64,000 nucleotides of DNA, taken from the NCBI RefSeq assembly GCF_963169125.1, contig NC_084801.1, forward strand, positions 75,767,696-75,831,695. The letters are read 5' to 3'. The translations under genes and the position numbers were made by a program. This stretch comes from Humulus lupulus (taxonomy: Eukaryota; Streptophyta; Magnoliopsida; Rosales; Cannabaceae). Below are positions 1 through 11,357 of the stretch, one piece after another. The notes under the pieces are model-generated. The model worked only from the letters and a program-made list of their open reading frames with translations, had not been told where the DNA came from and searched no databases. Within the stretch, counting starts at the first letter, position 1. Each line of letters begins with the position of its first letter.

Positions 1-493
1 AATGTTTTAAACTTAGTTCGCATTAGGTTGATTGAAACTCGAGCTTTAAGAAGCTGTTGAATAATCAATTTTTCCAAACTTCTAAGTTTCAGACCTTGTT
101 ACGTCCAGGATTTTAAATGATTTTAAATTTTGTTCACACTAGGTTTATTAAAAATTCGAACTTTAAAAATACATTGAGTAATAAATATTTCCAAGCTTCT
201 AAATTTCGGACCTGGTTATGTCCATGATTTTAAATGATGTTAAATTTAGTTCGCGCTAGGTTTATTGAAAATTTGAACTTTAAAAAGCCATTGAATAATC
301 AATATTTCCAAGCTTCTAAATTTCGGACCTGGTTACGTCCAGGAATTTAAATGATTTTAAATTTAGTTCACGCTAGGTTTATTGAAAATCAGAACTTTAA
401 AAAGTCATTGAATAATCAATATTTCCAAGCTTCTAAATTTCAGACCTGGTTACGTCCAAGATTTTAAATGATTTATACTTAGTTCGCGCTAGG
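1..493. repeat. 116-117 bp tandem array, about 4.2 copies
   Basis: Four consecutive units and the start of a fifth are seen. The shared landmark GTTCGCGCTAGG or a variant occurs near 16, 132, 249, 366 and 482, giving a period of 116-117 bp. Units are AT-rich and share a block ending in GGACCTGGTTACGTCCA. The array runs off the left edge of the window and is cut on the right by the 5' LTR of element A, which starts within the fifth unit. It has no coding potential. It may be a satellite, or the tandem part of another repeat. Confidence 0.85.
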
Positions 494-1131
494 TGTTTAC
501 CCAAAAACAGACTACCTGATGATGTGGCATGATTGGTCTACATGTGGGAAGCATGTGTCAGTTTTAAGTGAGCATATCCTCCTCGACCCTCGACCAGGAG
601 ATCATTGGGTTATCAAGTATCATAATCGTGGGTGACCAGCCTGGTCGCATATATTTAGTTATTTCCTTCAAACATGCAATCTTGTAATTACGTATTAATT
701 GTAATTCTCATTATTATTTAGATAAGCATATATTAAGTGTAATTAAAGCCCGTTGGCCCATGAAAACCTCCTTGAGCCTATAAATAAGAATCAAAGGGCT
801 CAAGAGAAGGGACTTTTGGATTTTCTAACATTTGGCTTGAAAACGCTTGAGCTAAGAGATTCTAAGAGAAAAAAAAGAGTGTTGTTATCGATCACAATTG
901 TATTTATCTGAGATTTAGTGAAACTCCTGAACCCTAGTTCATTGATCACTATTCTTGGAATACTACATCAATAAGAACACTAAGTGGATGTAGATTGTTA
1001 CCATTCTATTGGGGTTGAACCACTATAAATTGTTTGTGTCGTTTATCTTTTTGTCTGGAGTTCTTCTCATTTTCATCTTACTTTATATCGTTTATCTAAC
1101 TCCGTGTCGTTGACCAATTCGAGGGTCAACA
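494..1131 (+). repeat. 5' LTR of element A
   Basis: It starts TGTTTACCC and ends GGGTCAACA, imperfect inverted termini of TG...CA type. The first 209 bp recur at 11149-11357. It is followed directly by the primer-binding site. A TATA box lies at 779-786. Confidence 0.9.
779..786 (+). promoter_or_regulatory. TATA box of element A 5' LTR
   Basis: TATAAATA preceded by GAGCC, about 285 bp into the LTR. The same octamer is present in the LTRs of B, E, H and solo LTR I. It probably positions the retroelement transcript start. Confidence 0.7.
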
Positions 1132-1134
1132 TTT

Positions 1135-1152
1135 TGGTGCTTTTATTGAGAG
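1135..1152 (+). promoter_or_regulatory. Primer-binding site of element A
   Basis: TGGTGCTTTTATTGAGAG begins 3 bp after the LTR end. Almost the same sequence follows the LTRs of B and H. It would pair with a tRNA 3' end to prime minus-strand DNA synthesis; I did not identify the tRNA. Confidence 0.7.
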
Positions 1153-1180
1153 TTCAACTCAAGACTTTTAGAAAAATCAA

Positions 1181-3545
1181 ATGGAAAAAACACCCAGAAA
1201 GATGGGACAAACTTCTGGTGCGGCATCCACCCATCCTCCTCCACCAAATGTGGCTGAAGATGAACCGCAGTTGGATTTCGAAGAGGAGGAGATCGATTCT
1301 GAGACCTTGAAGACAACAGTGATTGTATTGTAGGAGGAGTTAGCGAATCTGAGGGCTAATCAGGAGAATGTGGCTGAGACGATGGCGTTGTAACAGAGGG
1401 AAATTGACCCTCAGCATCAAGATTTGAATGAGTGGCAGGTTGACATGGACCGTCGACAGAGAGATCCCACTGCCGCCCTAGAAGCAGCCATTCAGTTGGG
1501 CCAGGGACAACCTGCACCAACTTCTCAATCGAATCTGCCCCCAAATGTACTACAACAACACGGCCCAAAGCCAAGTCCTCCGCTTGAGGCGGTAAGCCCT
1601 CAGAGGCCAGAACAACCTCCTGCGGCTCAACAGGATATTCCATTTCAAAATCCTGAGCAGCAACCACTTTCTTGTTCTGGTCGAGATAATCCCCAACATC
1701 AGAGGCACAATAGGGCTGGACAGCCTCCCCGAAGCCCCGCCAAACTGCTAAGGAACTAAATCCTCCGAGTAGGGGACAGCGTCCTTCTGCTAACAGAAGG
1801 CATGCCGAGTCCAGCTTTGCATTCATGGGCCCCCCATGACATAATAATTCCTGGGGACCCACCGACCAATGCAGGCCTCCCCCTGACGCTTGAGAGGTAC
1901 CAGCAAGAGGAGGTGACACTGCGATAAGCAGGTCAAGACATAACCGATCGCATTTTAGAGATGGCCATGACTACAATGAAACTGATTTCGGTGGAGTAAA
2001 TGCTAATCGAAGACAAGGAGAGAGGGGTGGAGAACGGAATCCCCCACCAAGGGAAAATAGGCATGCGGGCCAAAACGTTGGGGGGCAGCCTAGGCAACCT
2101 AAAGTCTTTGATCGGTTTGGCGTTAGCGATCAAAGGCGTAGAGATGAAGACTTGAGGGATATGCTCAACAATAGGCGGGAAAGGCATGAAGAGTACGCTC
2201 CTCCAGCACCAGTCGTCCCATCAATACTAGACGTAGTACAGGCCTAGATTGATGCGTTGAATCAGGCCGTACAACAACTAGTCGAGAGCCAATCATCCCA
2301 CATTGAGTATGATCAGAGAAGAGGCACTCAATTCATACAAAGAATAGTGATGGCAGAAACCCCAAGCAAATTTAAGATGTCATATTGCCCAACTTTGATG
2401 GATATGGGGGCCTAGTATCTCATGTGAATAAATTTGAGATACAGATGGACATCCAGAAGGTGTCAGATAATTCTCGCTGCAAAATCTTTTCGGCCACCTT
2501 ATCTGATACTGCTCAGGAATGGTTTTCCAATTTCCCTCCTGCTAGCATAGTGTCATGGGAGATGTTCGTAAAGGAGTTCTACGGGCAATTATATGCTGGT
2601 CAAGTACATCCGACTGAAGCCAACCAACGAGTCGAGATACGCCAGAAGGAGGGAGAATCCTTAAAGGAATATGCCCAAGTGGTAGCTGGAGCTAAGACGG
2701 TTGGCGATGAGATGAAAATGATGGCACTTACTACTGGAGTACAGCGCCACTCACCCCTTTGGAACATTTTAAGGAAGAATAGGGTGAAGAGTACCCAAGA
2801 ATTCCTGGATCGAGCAGACCGGTACATCAAGCTCGAAGAGGCAATTGCAAATGAAGGGAAGTCGCCTGCAGGAGACAAGGGGCCAAAGGAAGATCTCGTC
2901 CAAGTTGCCATTGGGTCAGATAAACCCAACGGCAATGGCAAAAACAATAGGAAAAATGGTGGAAAAAGGGTGAACAACGAGCCGTTGACGTCTGAGAATA
3001 AGCACCCTAAGGGTACCAGATACGAGCCAAGATTCACCAATTACTCGGTCCTAGTCAAAAGCAGGGCGGAGGTGTATCAGACGACCAACAATAATGTCCC
3101 TTACAAGCGACTAGCTCCAATCAGGAAAGATATCTCCAAGAGAGATACAACCAAGTTTTTTCATTTTCACGACTATGGTCATGATACCAATGAGTACAAC
3201 CAGCTGAAAGATGAAATTGAGTTCCTTATCAGACAAGGAAACCTAAGGAGATACGTACGAGCCACTGGAGGTTCTCAGCAAGAGGCTCATGGGGGCAACG
3301 AGCAGGCACCTGTACGCCAACGCTCACCCCCTTTACAGCCAGCTCCCGTGACGAGTACGTTGCTAACCATCTGTGGCGGACCACACCTAGCAGGAGATAG
3401 TGGGAAGACAAGGGAGCGATACGCCCGAACCTTATGCCACAACCAAGATATTGAAATGCTCATTGTGGAGGAACGAACTTCCAAGAAAGCTCGAGCAGAG
3501 GAAGAACTGATAACTTTCTCTAAGCTTGACGCTCAGCACGTCTAG
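1181..3545 (+). pseudogene. gag: Gag of element A, broken
   Basis: Structural capsid polyprotein of the retroelement. The ATG at 1181 opens a frame beginning MEKTPRK that continues to 1759 but is interrupted by TAG at 1331 and TAA at 1391. The middle part needs a frame change and contains TAG at 2245. A long open stretch at 2385-3545 holds the capsid domain, with the Retrotrans_gag-type core AQEWFSNFPPASIVSWEMF, followed by a basic Gly/Lys/Asn-rich linker. The zinc-knuckle-like segment near 3155-3200 reads FFHFHDYGHDTNEY, where related elements have Cys at both ends (compare CRCHYDIGHNIDDC in element H), so nucleic-acid binding is probably lost. Not functional. Confidence 0.85.
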
Positions 3546-4680
3546 TTCAAGCTCTTGTGTCGGCTCAATGTCCAAATCGCCAATATGATGGTTAAGCGGG
3601 TGTTAGTGGACATACGGAGCTCAGTAAATATTCTGTACAAGTCTTAGTTAGAAAGGATGAAGTTGTCTGTTAAGGATTTGGAGCCACGCAATCAAACCAT
3701 TTATGGTTTTTCTGGCGAAGGGGTCGCGCCAACAGGGTCGATCAGGCTTCCGGTCACAGTAGCGAGAAGCACGGGAATGCTATAATGCCTCAATTACCAA
3801 GGCGATAAGGGGTGGATCGAGGGAAGGAGCTGAAAAAGGGTTGCAATTGGCTAATGAGATACAAGCCCAATCAGGTGGGCACGTCACCAAATAGGGCATT
3901 GCCCTAAGTGAGGATAGGGATTTAGATCCTTGCTTTGGGGATTTTGAGGAAGATGTAGGACCAGTCGAGGACCTCGAGGAGGTCCAACTCGATGAGTCAG
4001 ATCTGACCAGGGTTGTGAAAGTCGGTAAAAAATTAAAGACAACAACAAAACAAAAACTGGTGGAATTTTTAAGAAGAACCAGGAGATCTTTGCCTGGTCG
4101 CACAAAGATATGGTTGAGATTGACCCAACAGTGGAGAAAATGTGTGGATTTCACAGACCTTAATAAGGACTACCCAAAGGATTGTTTCCCACTCCCAAGG
4201 ATTGACCATCTGGTCGATGCCACTTCAGTGCACGAGATCCTAGCATGGATGCGTATTCTTGGTACAATCATATCAGTATGCACCCACATGATGAGGATCT
4301 CACCGGCTTTTGGACCGATACAGGGCTTTATTGTTACAAAGTAATGCCTTTCAGTTTGAAAAGCGCTTGTACGACTTACCAACGTTTGTTCAATCACATG
4401 TTCAAAGAGCTGATCAGAGTAAACATGGAGGCATATGTTGATGACATGTTGGTTAAGTCGAAGAAAGCAGAAGAACACATCAGGGACTTGAAAAAGTGCT
4501 TCAATGTCTTAAACAAGTATCAGATAAAGTTAAATCCCCTTAAGTGTTCCTTCAGAGTTGGATCAGGGAAATTCTTGCGATTTATAGTGAACTCACGAGG
4601 CATTGAAGCTAATCCCGAAAATACCAAGGTCGTGATCGAGATGAAGTCGCCAACAAAGATAAAAGATGTTCAAAGCTGAA
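3546..4680 (+). pseudogene. pol: Protease and reverse transcriptase of element A, broken
   Basis: A retropepsin-like segment near 3590-3650 reads VLVDIRSSVNIL. H and C have DNGSS at this place, so the catalytic D-x-G signature is damaged here. After several stops and frame shifts the reverse transcriptase follows in two overlapping frames (4015-4344 and 4245-4679). It contains DFTDLNKDYPKD, a palm segment ending FSLKSACTTYQRL, the catalytic YVDDML near 4435-4452, and the thumb start LNPLKCSFRV. A stop at 4677 ends the frame. This would copy element RNA into DNA but cannot be made as one protein. Confidence 0.85.
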
Positions 4681-5160
4681 CCGGGAGGATTTCCGCCTTA
4701 AGTAGATTTATTTCCAAATCTACAGACAAGTGCGTCCCATTTTTTAATCCATAGAGGCAATAAAAAATTTGAATGGACAGAGGAGTACAAAGGTTGTCCA
4801 GGCTCTAAAGTCTCATATGTCGTAACCATCGATTTTATCTAAGCCGGTTGAAAAGGAAACTTTGTTCATCTATTTGGCAGTCACAGAATATGCTGCTAGT
4901 GCTGTCCTGGTAAGAGAGGAGGAACATGTGCAAAATGTTGTGTATTATATATGCAAAAGGCTAATAGGAGCAGAACTGCGATATCCACCCATTGAGAAAT
5001 TAGCCTACTGCTTGATCTTAGCCTCCAGAAAGCCGCAGCCATACTTCCAAGCTCACCCCATCGCAGTATTCACCGACCAGCCACTACGGCAAGTCCTGCA
5101 GAAACCAGAAGTCGCTGGTTGATTATTGAAATGGGCAGCTGAACTTGGATAGTTCGATAT
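4681..5160 (+). pseudogene. pol: First (gypsy-type) RNase H of element A, broken
   Basis: Open at 4862-5122 with LAVTEYAASAVLVREE, IEKLAYCLILASRK, FQAHPIAVFTDQPLRQVLQK. These are the usual landmarks of the RNase H domain that follows gypsy reverse transcriptase and removes the RNA strand during reverse transcription. The upstream thumb/connection region (4681-4860) carries frame shifts, and a stop at 5120 separates this domain from the next. Confidence 0.8.
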
Positions 5161-5775
5161 TTCTTACTTGCCATGGGTAGCTTTAGCAGATTTTGTCGCA
5201 GAATTTACGGGGCTCTAGGACATTGAGCCGACAGAAGAGCTTGAACCACAAAGCCAAACTCCCTCTTGGAAGTTGTTCATAAATGGCTCTTCTAATGAGC
5301 ACAACGCTGGAGTGGTTGTGATTGCGGTCATGCCTAAAGGACATCGTTTCCACTGCACAATCAGATTCGACTTCACAGCATCCAATAACGAAGCCGATTA
5401 CGAAGCTTTTCCCGCAAGATTAAAATTAGCCAAGGCCATGAACATAAAGTCGCTTGAAATCTATAGTGACTCCTAGTTAGTGGTTAATCAAATTACCGGA
5501 GAATATCAAGCCAGGGGTCTGAAGATAGTTTCTTATTTAAATAAAGAAAAGGATTTGTTGGCACAAATTGAAAAATATACTCTCCAGCAGGTACCTCGCG
5601 ACCATAACTCAAATGGTGATGCTTTGGCCAAATTATCAAGTGCAAAGGATGCTAACACCTTAAATATAGTGCATGTTGAACGTTTATTCGAACCAAGCAT
5701 CCAAGCAAAAGAAACCTCGATGATAATCGAAGCAACAAACACAAGGATGGCACCTTTCATTGAGTACTGAGAACG
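5161..5775 (+). pseudogene. pol: Second (archaeal-like) RNase H of element A, broken
   Basis: The segment from about 5265 reads LFINGSSNEHNAGV, FDFTASNNEADYEA, EIYSDS, then continues after a TAG (5474-5476) with the C-terminal half DHNSNGDALAKL to 5770. An extra RNase H between the gypsy RNase H and integrase is a known mark of the Tat lineage. The interrupting TAG lies where homologues have Gln (DSQL), so it is a CAG-to-TAG change. Confidence 0.82.
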
Positions 5776-6978
5776 TGGAGTATTACTGTGGGATAGAAAC
5801 AAAGCAAGAGCCCTTTAGAGGTAGTCGGCTCTGTTTATCCTGGTTGAAGAAGATTTATATAGAAGGGGCTACTCAATGCCACTCCTAAGGTTTGTTTCAA
5901 AAGAAAAGGCTAAAGAATTAATGCGAGAAGTCCACGAATGTTTTTGCAGAGATCATGCTGGGGGGCAAAGTTTATCAAAAAAGATTTTAAGACAAGGAAA
6001 CTTTTGGCAAACAATGAATGAAGACTCTGTGGATTTTGTTCGAAAGTGCGATAAGTGCCAAAGATTTTCCAAGACACCACGAGTAGCCCCTAATGAGCTA
6101 AAACAGATGCAGAGCCCGTGGCCATTCGTAGTTTGGGGAATAGACTTGATTGGGTCTCTACCCATGGGAAAAGGCAACGCCAAGTATGCTGTGGTTGCTG
6201 TTGACTACTTCACAAAGTGGGCTGAAGCTGAGCCACTTGCAACAATAATGACCAAGAAAGTTCTCGATTTTTTGGTCTAGAACATCATGTGTCGCTATGG
6301 GCTGCCAAGGAAGATTGTATCAGATAATGGCACATAGTTTGATAGTGATCTATCACTGATTTTTGTGAAAGGCATGAGATTATCAAGAGTTTTTCTTCAG
6401 TAGCTCATCCACAGGAAAACAGAAAAGTTGAAGCTGTCAACAAGACTCTGAAGGATACTCTAAAGAAAAGGCTTGAAGAAGCGAAGGGGGCATGGCCAGA
6501 ACAGTTACCTGAAGTCCTTTGGTCCTATAGAACATCCCACCGAACATCAATAGGCCATACTCCATTTTCCTTGGCCTATGGGTATGAGGCTATGTTGCAT
6601 GTTGAATTAGATCTTCCATCGCACCGAAGGTTGGCATACTATCAAGACAATAATAGTCAGTTATTGATGGATTCTCTGGATTTGGTCGATGAAAGGCGCA
6701 AGAAATCTCAACTTTGAGTAGCAGCTTACCAGCAAAAGGTCGCTCGGTATTTCAACTCTAAAGTACACGGAAGAAAGTTTGATTTGGGAGATTTGGTAAT
6801 TAAAAGAGTTTTCTTCAACACCCACGATCAAGCTGCTGGAGTGGTTGGACCTAACTGGGAAGGGCCATACCAAATCAAAGAAGTCCTAAATCCAGGCGCT
6901 TATAAACTTGCTCACTTAAATGGAGATCTCGTTCCTTGCTATTGGAATGGAGAACACCTGCACAAGTATTGTCAATAA
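5776..6978 (+). pseudogene. pol: Integrase of element A, broken
   Basis: Inserts element cDNA into the genome. The zinc-binding N-terminal part (5876-6080) has the HHCC pattern ending CDKCQRFSK. The catalytic core starts WGIDLIGSLP with DYFTKWAEAE and is cut by stops at 6278 and 6335, the latter in GT*FDS where homologues have GTQF. The core between 6340 and 6780 is recognisable only across several frames. The C-terminal domain is open at 6784-6978, beginning GDLVIKRVF, and ends at TAA 6976-6978. Confidence 0.85.
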
Positions 6979-7759
6979 ACAGTTATTTTTAAAGAATTGG
7001 CTTGTATTAATTTCACTTTTTACAAGTATATGAATAAGGGTTAGTCAATCATATGAGTGATAACTTATAAGTGTAAGATCAATTTTTTGATCACTCGTAC
7101 AAACACAATTGTCCATTTATTACGATAATTAAAAGAAATTGTGCGCAGCCAGATATTCTTGCCAATTATTGTATTTATCACAAGCATTTGCTCATTACGT
7201 GTGTTGTTTTGATCTATTATCATTTCTATAAGTATTTATTCCGAATAGTAATGTTCAAACAGGTCTTGGGCAAGGCAAGTGATCGAGGACTTTAAGCTCC
7301 TCAATCACTTGGGGCCATATAAGGTATCAAGCAAGCAAAGCATATCAATAAGTATATGTAAACACACGAGCAAAATAAGGGAAAGCATGCTACGGTACTT
7401 AGAGTATTTTTCAAAATTTTGTTTAAATTTTGTTATATGAAAATAGAGTGCTATGCTAAGTTCAGTCATGCGAACATAATAAAGTGCAAATATTATAAGG
7501 CCAAAAGTAAAATCATTTTCACTGCGAGCAATTTCTGCTCGGATGAAATTGTTAATTAAAAGAAAAAGTTGCCTGTGCAGCAAAAAAGTAAATTGTCTTG
7601 AAATCACGAATCAAGGTTCTTGTGTTCCAAGTTACAAATTAAAATAAATACAGGTATAAATTTATGAGGGAGTAGGAGAATCCTGTTGAGGCTCTTGTGG
7701 TTGCTGGTCAACCGTGGTCCCAACATCTGCATTGACACCCTCGATACCTATTGCCAAAG
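6979..7759. other. Spacer of element A between pol and the antisense gene
   Basis: AT-rich non-coding stretch after the pol stop. It contains an inverted repeat near 7270-7315 (AAGTGATCGAGGA ... TCCTCAATCACTT) that could fold as a hairpin. It lies between two convergent genes, so it should hold the 3' ends and poly(A) sites of both transcripts. I see no other feature. Confidence 0.5.
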
Positions 7760-10309
7760 ATATCTCAGAGGATCCCTAAGCCCTCTCCTCCTCTTCCAGG
7801 TGAGCAATGCACTTCGCCAACTCAGCCTCCTTTATAGGGTCTGGTAAGTAGGTAAAGTCTGCCTTAGGATTGCTCTTCAAAGAATATGTAAAAGCACTGG
7901 AACGCCGCTCCCTCGTACTTCTCCAGGTTGCTGGCACTAGTCTCTTCGAGGTCGGCAACCTCTTTGAGGCTGATTTCCAACTTCGCTTGAAGTTTGTTGG
8001 CTTCTCGGTAGTTTATCAATGAGGCCTCCTTGTACCTCTCCTTGGAGGCAGATATTTTGACAACAGAATCCTCCTTCTTCTTCAGCTCCTCCTCAAGCTT
8101 GGTGATCTTCGTCTCAGCTGCTCGTAACTCCTGAGCATGCTTGGCCTTGACCACCTTTTGTTGCTCAGTGAGCCTTCCCTCAACCCCCTTGATTTCTTCA
8201 ACATGCTTGGTGGCCGCCACCTGCGAGCAACGCCAACTTTTACTCACGGTCAGAACCCCCTACGATTAGAGAGAAAATAGAAATATGTTATTATCAATCA
8301 GGGAGACAAGTAATCAAACCATAGTAAAAGCAGGGACTTACAGTGAGTAGTTTGTTCATCGCATGATTAAGAAGCTGGCGACTAGCATGGTGGGGGCGTT
8401 GTTGAAGGATTCCAAACTACGCTGGTGTCTGGACAGTTTCTTCAGCTTGTCGCTGGCCGAAGTGCGGGCGGAGTTCAGAATAGCCTCGACCAGAGCAACA
8501 GGGCTGGGGTTGGCGGCAACTGGAGGGTTCTAGTTGATGGGTGCTAGAGGATTCTAGTCGGTAGGACCTGGAGGTGGAGGCATCTCTTTTGAAGGAGTTG
8601 GTGCAGGAGGGTCCTCCACCCGTGCCCTTTTGGCAGATGGGTCACTGCAGCCTTCTCCGGGCTGGCACCGGTTCGATTACTTCCTGCTCGTAAGAGTTGT
8701 GGTAGTAGGCTGGTGTATAAATCAAATGCCTTCTTGGGAGGAATGTCTGCAAAAAAGAAGCATACGATCAGTCAGGGCAAGTTATCATACAAAAAAGATA
8801 AGGAAATGGAGAGAAAAGAAATTATAAGTAAAATACCCGAGCTACAACTACTGGTCATTACATTATCTATTCTACTACTGCTACACTCACTATCTGCCAT
8901 GAAGAAGCCTGAATCTAAACTAGTCGCGTATTTAAAGTTGTCATCGTCATCAAATAAATGACAGGGACTGGGCAAACTATCTAAGAATAAGAAGTCAGTA
9001 CCGTTCTCATTCGAGGACTCAAGTATAGGCTCGGGGGGATCAGAAAGCTTATGCTTGCCTTTTCCCTGTTCAGGAGGGGCAGCAGCTGCTCGCGAATTGC
9101 AGGAGGGTTCCCTGATGGTCACTCTCATAGTCCTCCTCCTCAGGGTTTGTGACACATCCTAGTGCTGCTTGGGAACTTCTGCCCCGGTAAAACTTTCCGC
9201 TGTCGGTTCCCTCACATCCTGGTGAGGTGCAAGAAGGTCGACCAGCCTTAGGTTATTCTCTGTGACCAGCTCTTTGACACTCTTTTCGATGTCTGTCATG
9301 CTGGCCAGGGTTCCTGCTTGTATCTCCATGTCTAGAGTGGGGACTGGTCGATGCCATGGACCTGAACGACACCGAAGTTCTAAAATGTGTATAGGAAGAT
9401 TAAAAGAAAACAAAAGACCAGTAAGTAAATGACTTACCTCCTTCAGTGAAGGCCAGGTTGTGGGCAACCAAGTCTGGTGTTAAAAAGTACTCCTGGAAGT
9501 ACTTCTCCACATTAGACTTGTAGGTAGTGTCACTCAGGAAGGTGCGAGCAGATTCATGGTGGTAGAAATGGAAGAACCCCATGTTGTTGTGGTTGGGGTT
9601 GGATTTGAGATCAAACAAATAATTGATCTCGTGTGGCGTAGAAACGGGCCACTTCTTGTGATTATAATGGATATATTGAGCAGAAAGTAGTCTATATCCA
9701 TTTGGGGTGATTTGGAAGGGAGCGACCTTGAAATAGTTGGCAACCCCCTGGAAGAATGGATGCAGAGGCAAGGTTGCCCCTACCTCAATATGATACCTCG
9801 ACCAGGCGCTAAAGGTGCCCCCAGGTAGGTTTGCTTGCTGGTCGATCGAGGGCTTGATGAGGGTTATCCCAGGAAGACTGTACTTCTTGAGGTAATTGGC
9901 TACAATCCTAGCTGTAATAATACTAGGAGGCACTACATACCATTCGACCTCTGGTCGAAGGACGTCGCGGGGTTGGACTTTGGTTTGAATTTCTAGCAAG
10001 GAAGTGTTTTCAGGTTGAGTGTTGTTCGGAGGAGTTTCAGTCCGGGGAGCAGCCTGAGTATTAGAAGGCTTAATTGTATTCTTTTTTCTTTGAGCATTGG
10101 ACTTCACACGACCCACATTTCTTGGGATGGTCGGTGGTCTGTTTGTGGGGTTGTGTTGAGAAAAGGGAATTTCTGAGAATTGCAGCAATGGATGTTCTTG
10201 ATCTTTGAGTAGTAGCACGAGCAAGTCGTCGTCGATCAGCCTCTCACCTCCCCACAGGCGTGCATGAAAATCGGCGAACAGAGAAGGGGAGATGAGAATC
10301 TACAGCCAA
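7760..10309 (-). pseudogene. Antisense gene of element A (Transposase_28-like), spliced, degenerate
   Basis: Runs opposite to gag-pol and converges with it. The first long exon (about 10309 to 9438) encodes GGERLIDDDLLVLLLK, then a conserved core with ATLPLHPFFQGVANYF, APFQITPNGYRLL and a block ending at AFTEG. It resembles the plant 'putative gypsy type transposon' family (Pfam Transposase_28, from memory). GT-AG introns are visible on the minus strand at 9437-9380, 8836-8747 and 8341-8260, with donors GTAAGT, GTATTT and GTAAGT; the reading frame carries over the first two. Exon 2 has an in-frame TAG at 9161-9159. Exon 3 has stops and a frame shift. Exon 4 (8259 to about 7760) encodes a Lys/Glu-rich coiled coil. 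Function unknown. Confidence 0.72.
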
Positions 10310-10916
10310 TAGACTAAAGAAGTGGAAGTGTTGGGATAACGTTACTCATGTATAAAAGTTAGGCATTTATACAACCAGAAGCATTCTAACGTAAACACTA
10401 AATAATATGCGAAAAGTTTGGAAAACGGATTAAAAAGCAGACATGAAAAGTTTTTCAAGGAAAACTTTTCAACTCTGAGAAAGGGAGGGAAAAACCCAGT
10501 TTTTTCTGAATGCCTAAAAATCAAATTTTTACTTCGATTGTGCACCCTAAATTAGTAATCCCAATTCCTAAGTGAATTCCTAAGCCTCGTTTAGTGTTTT
10601 TCCTTATCCTGTCATGTTAATACCTATTAGCCCGATTACCCCAATCATTTTTTCAAGAACATTCGGGAACTCAGAATAAAAAAACACATCAAAAAACTCA
10701 AAGGGTAACTGTTACATCATGTATCAAAAACAATGATGTTCTAGAGGCTTACTTGGGTAAAAATTAATGCAAATTTATGGAGCATTGATTCGGGTGGCTG
10801 GACAGAAACTCCACATATCGCCGAAGTCGTCTGAGTTTTCTGGGTTCATTGTGCTTCGCTCTTCCGTGTTCTTGAGGCTGGAAGGAAAGTAAAAATTAAA
10901 AAGTGAATCTGAGAGT
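10310..10916 (-). other. Leader region of the element A antisense gene
   Basis: Non-coding on both strands apart from short ORFs. On the minus strand an ATG at 10849 opens a short peptide beginning MNPENSDDF. A TGTAG acceptor-like site lies directly before the long exon near 10310. A first short exon and an intron of roughly 0.5 kb would fit, but I cannot fix the donor site. Confidence 0.4.
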
Positions 10917-10924
10917 TATTTATA
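10917..10924 (-). promoter_or_regulatory. TATA box for the antisense gene of element A
   Basis: TATAAATA on the minus strand, 68 bp upstream of the ATG at 10849. The same octamer is found at almost the same distance in element B (55165-55172). It lies inside the element, outside the LTR, and points toward the antisense gene. Confidence 0.6.
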
Positions 10925-11132
10925 TTGGTTGAGGCACGGTTAATAAAGTAATGATGGGAGATGGTTTTTTGAGGCATGGAAAAGTCTGATAGCCATCAAA
11001 TCGCTTTTTGGGAAACTGCAATGACATGATGGGTTGCCTTTTTTCGAAAAGGCATTAATGGCTCTGACAAGTCTGACAGGTCACGTGAAGGGTTGATCGC
11101 ATATGTTTACTTTATGCTGGTCGCAATAAAAT

Positions 11133-11148
11133 AAACTTGGGGGGCGAA
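11133..11148 (+). promoter_or_regulatory. Polypurine tract of element A
   Basis: AAACTTGGGGGGCGAA immediately precedes the TG of the 3' LTR. This is the usual position for plus-strand DNA priming. Confidence 0.75.
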
Positions 11149-11357
11149 TGTTTACCCAAAAACAGACTACCTGATGATGTGGTAGGATTGGTCTACATGT
11201 GGGAAGCACGTGTCTGTGTTAAGTGAGCATATCCTCCCCGACCATCGACCAGGAGATCATTGGCTTATCAAGTATCATAATCATTGGTGACCAGCCTCAT
11301 CCCATATATTCAGTTATTTCCTTCAAATATGCAATCTTATAATTACGTATTAATTGT
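11149..11357 (+). repeat. Truncated 3' LTR of element A
   Basis: Matches 494-702 at about 92% by eye, then stops after ATTAATTGT. The next bases are minus-strand reverse transcriptase of element H. The remaining 430 bp of the LTR are missing. Confidence 0.9.

Larger units (their letters stand above)
494..11357 (+). mobile_element. Element A: degenerate Tat-type Ty3/Gypsy retrotransposon, 3' LTR truncated
   Basis: The order is 5' LTR (494-1131), primer site, gag, protease, reverse transcriptase, two RNase H domains, integrase, an antisense gene on the minus strand, polypurine tract and the first 209 bp of the 3' LTR. The two RNase H domains and the antisense gene place it in the Tat lineage. 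The aligned LTR parts differ at about 16 of 208 positions (my count), so it is an old copy. The right LTR ends abruptly at 11357 against element H, so no target duplication can be checked. Confidence 0.9.
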
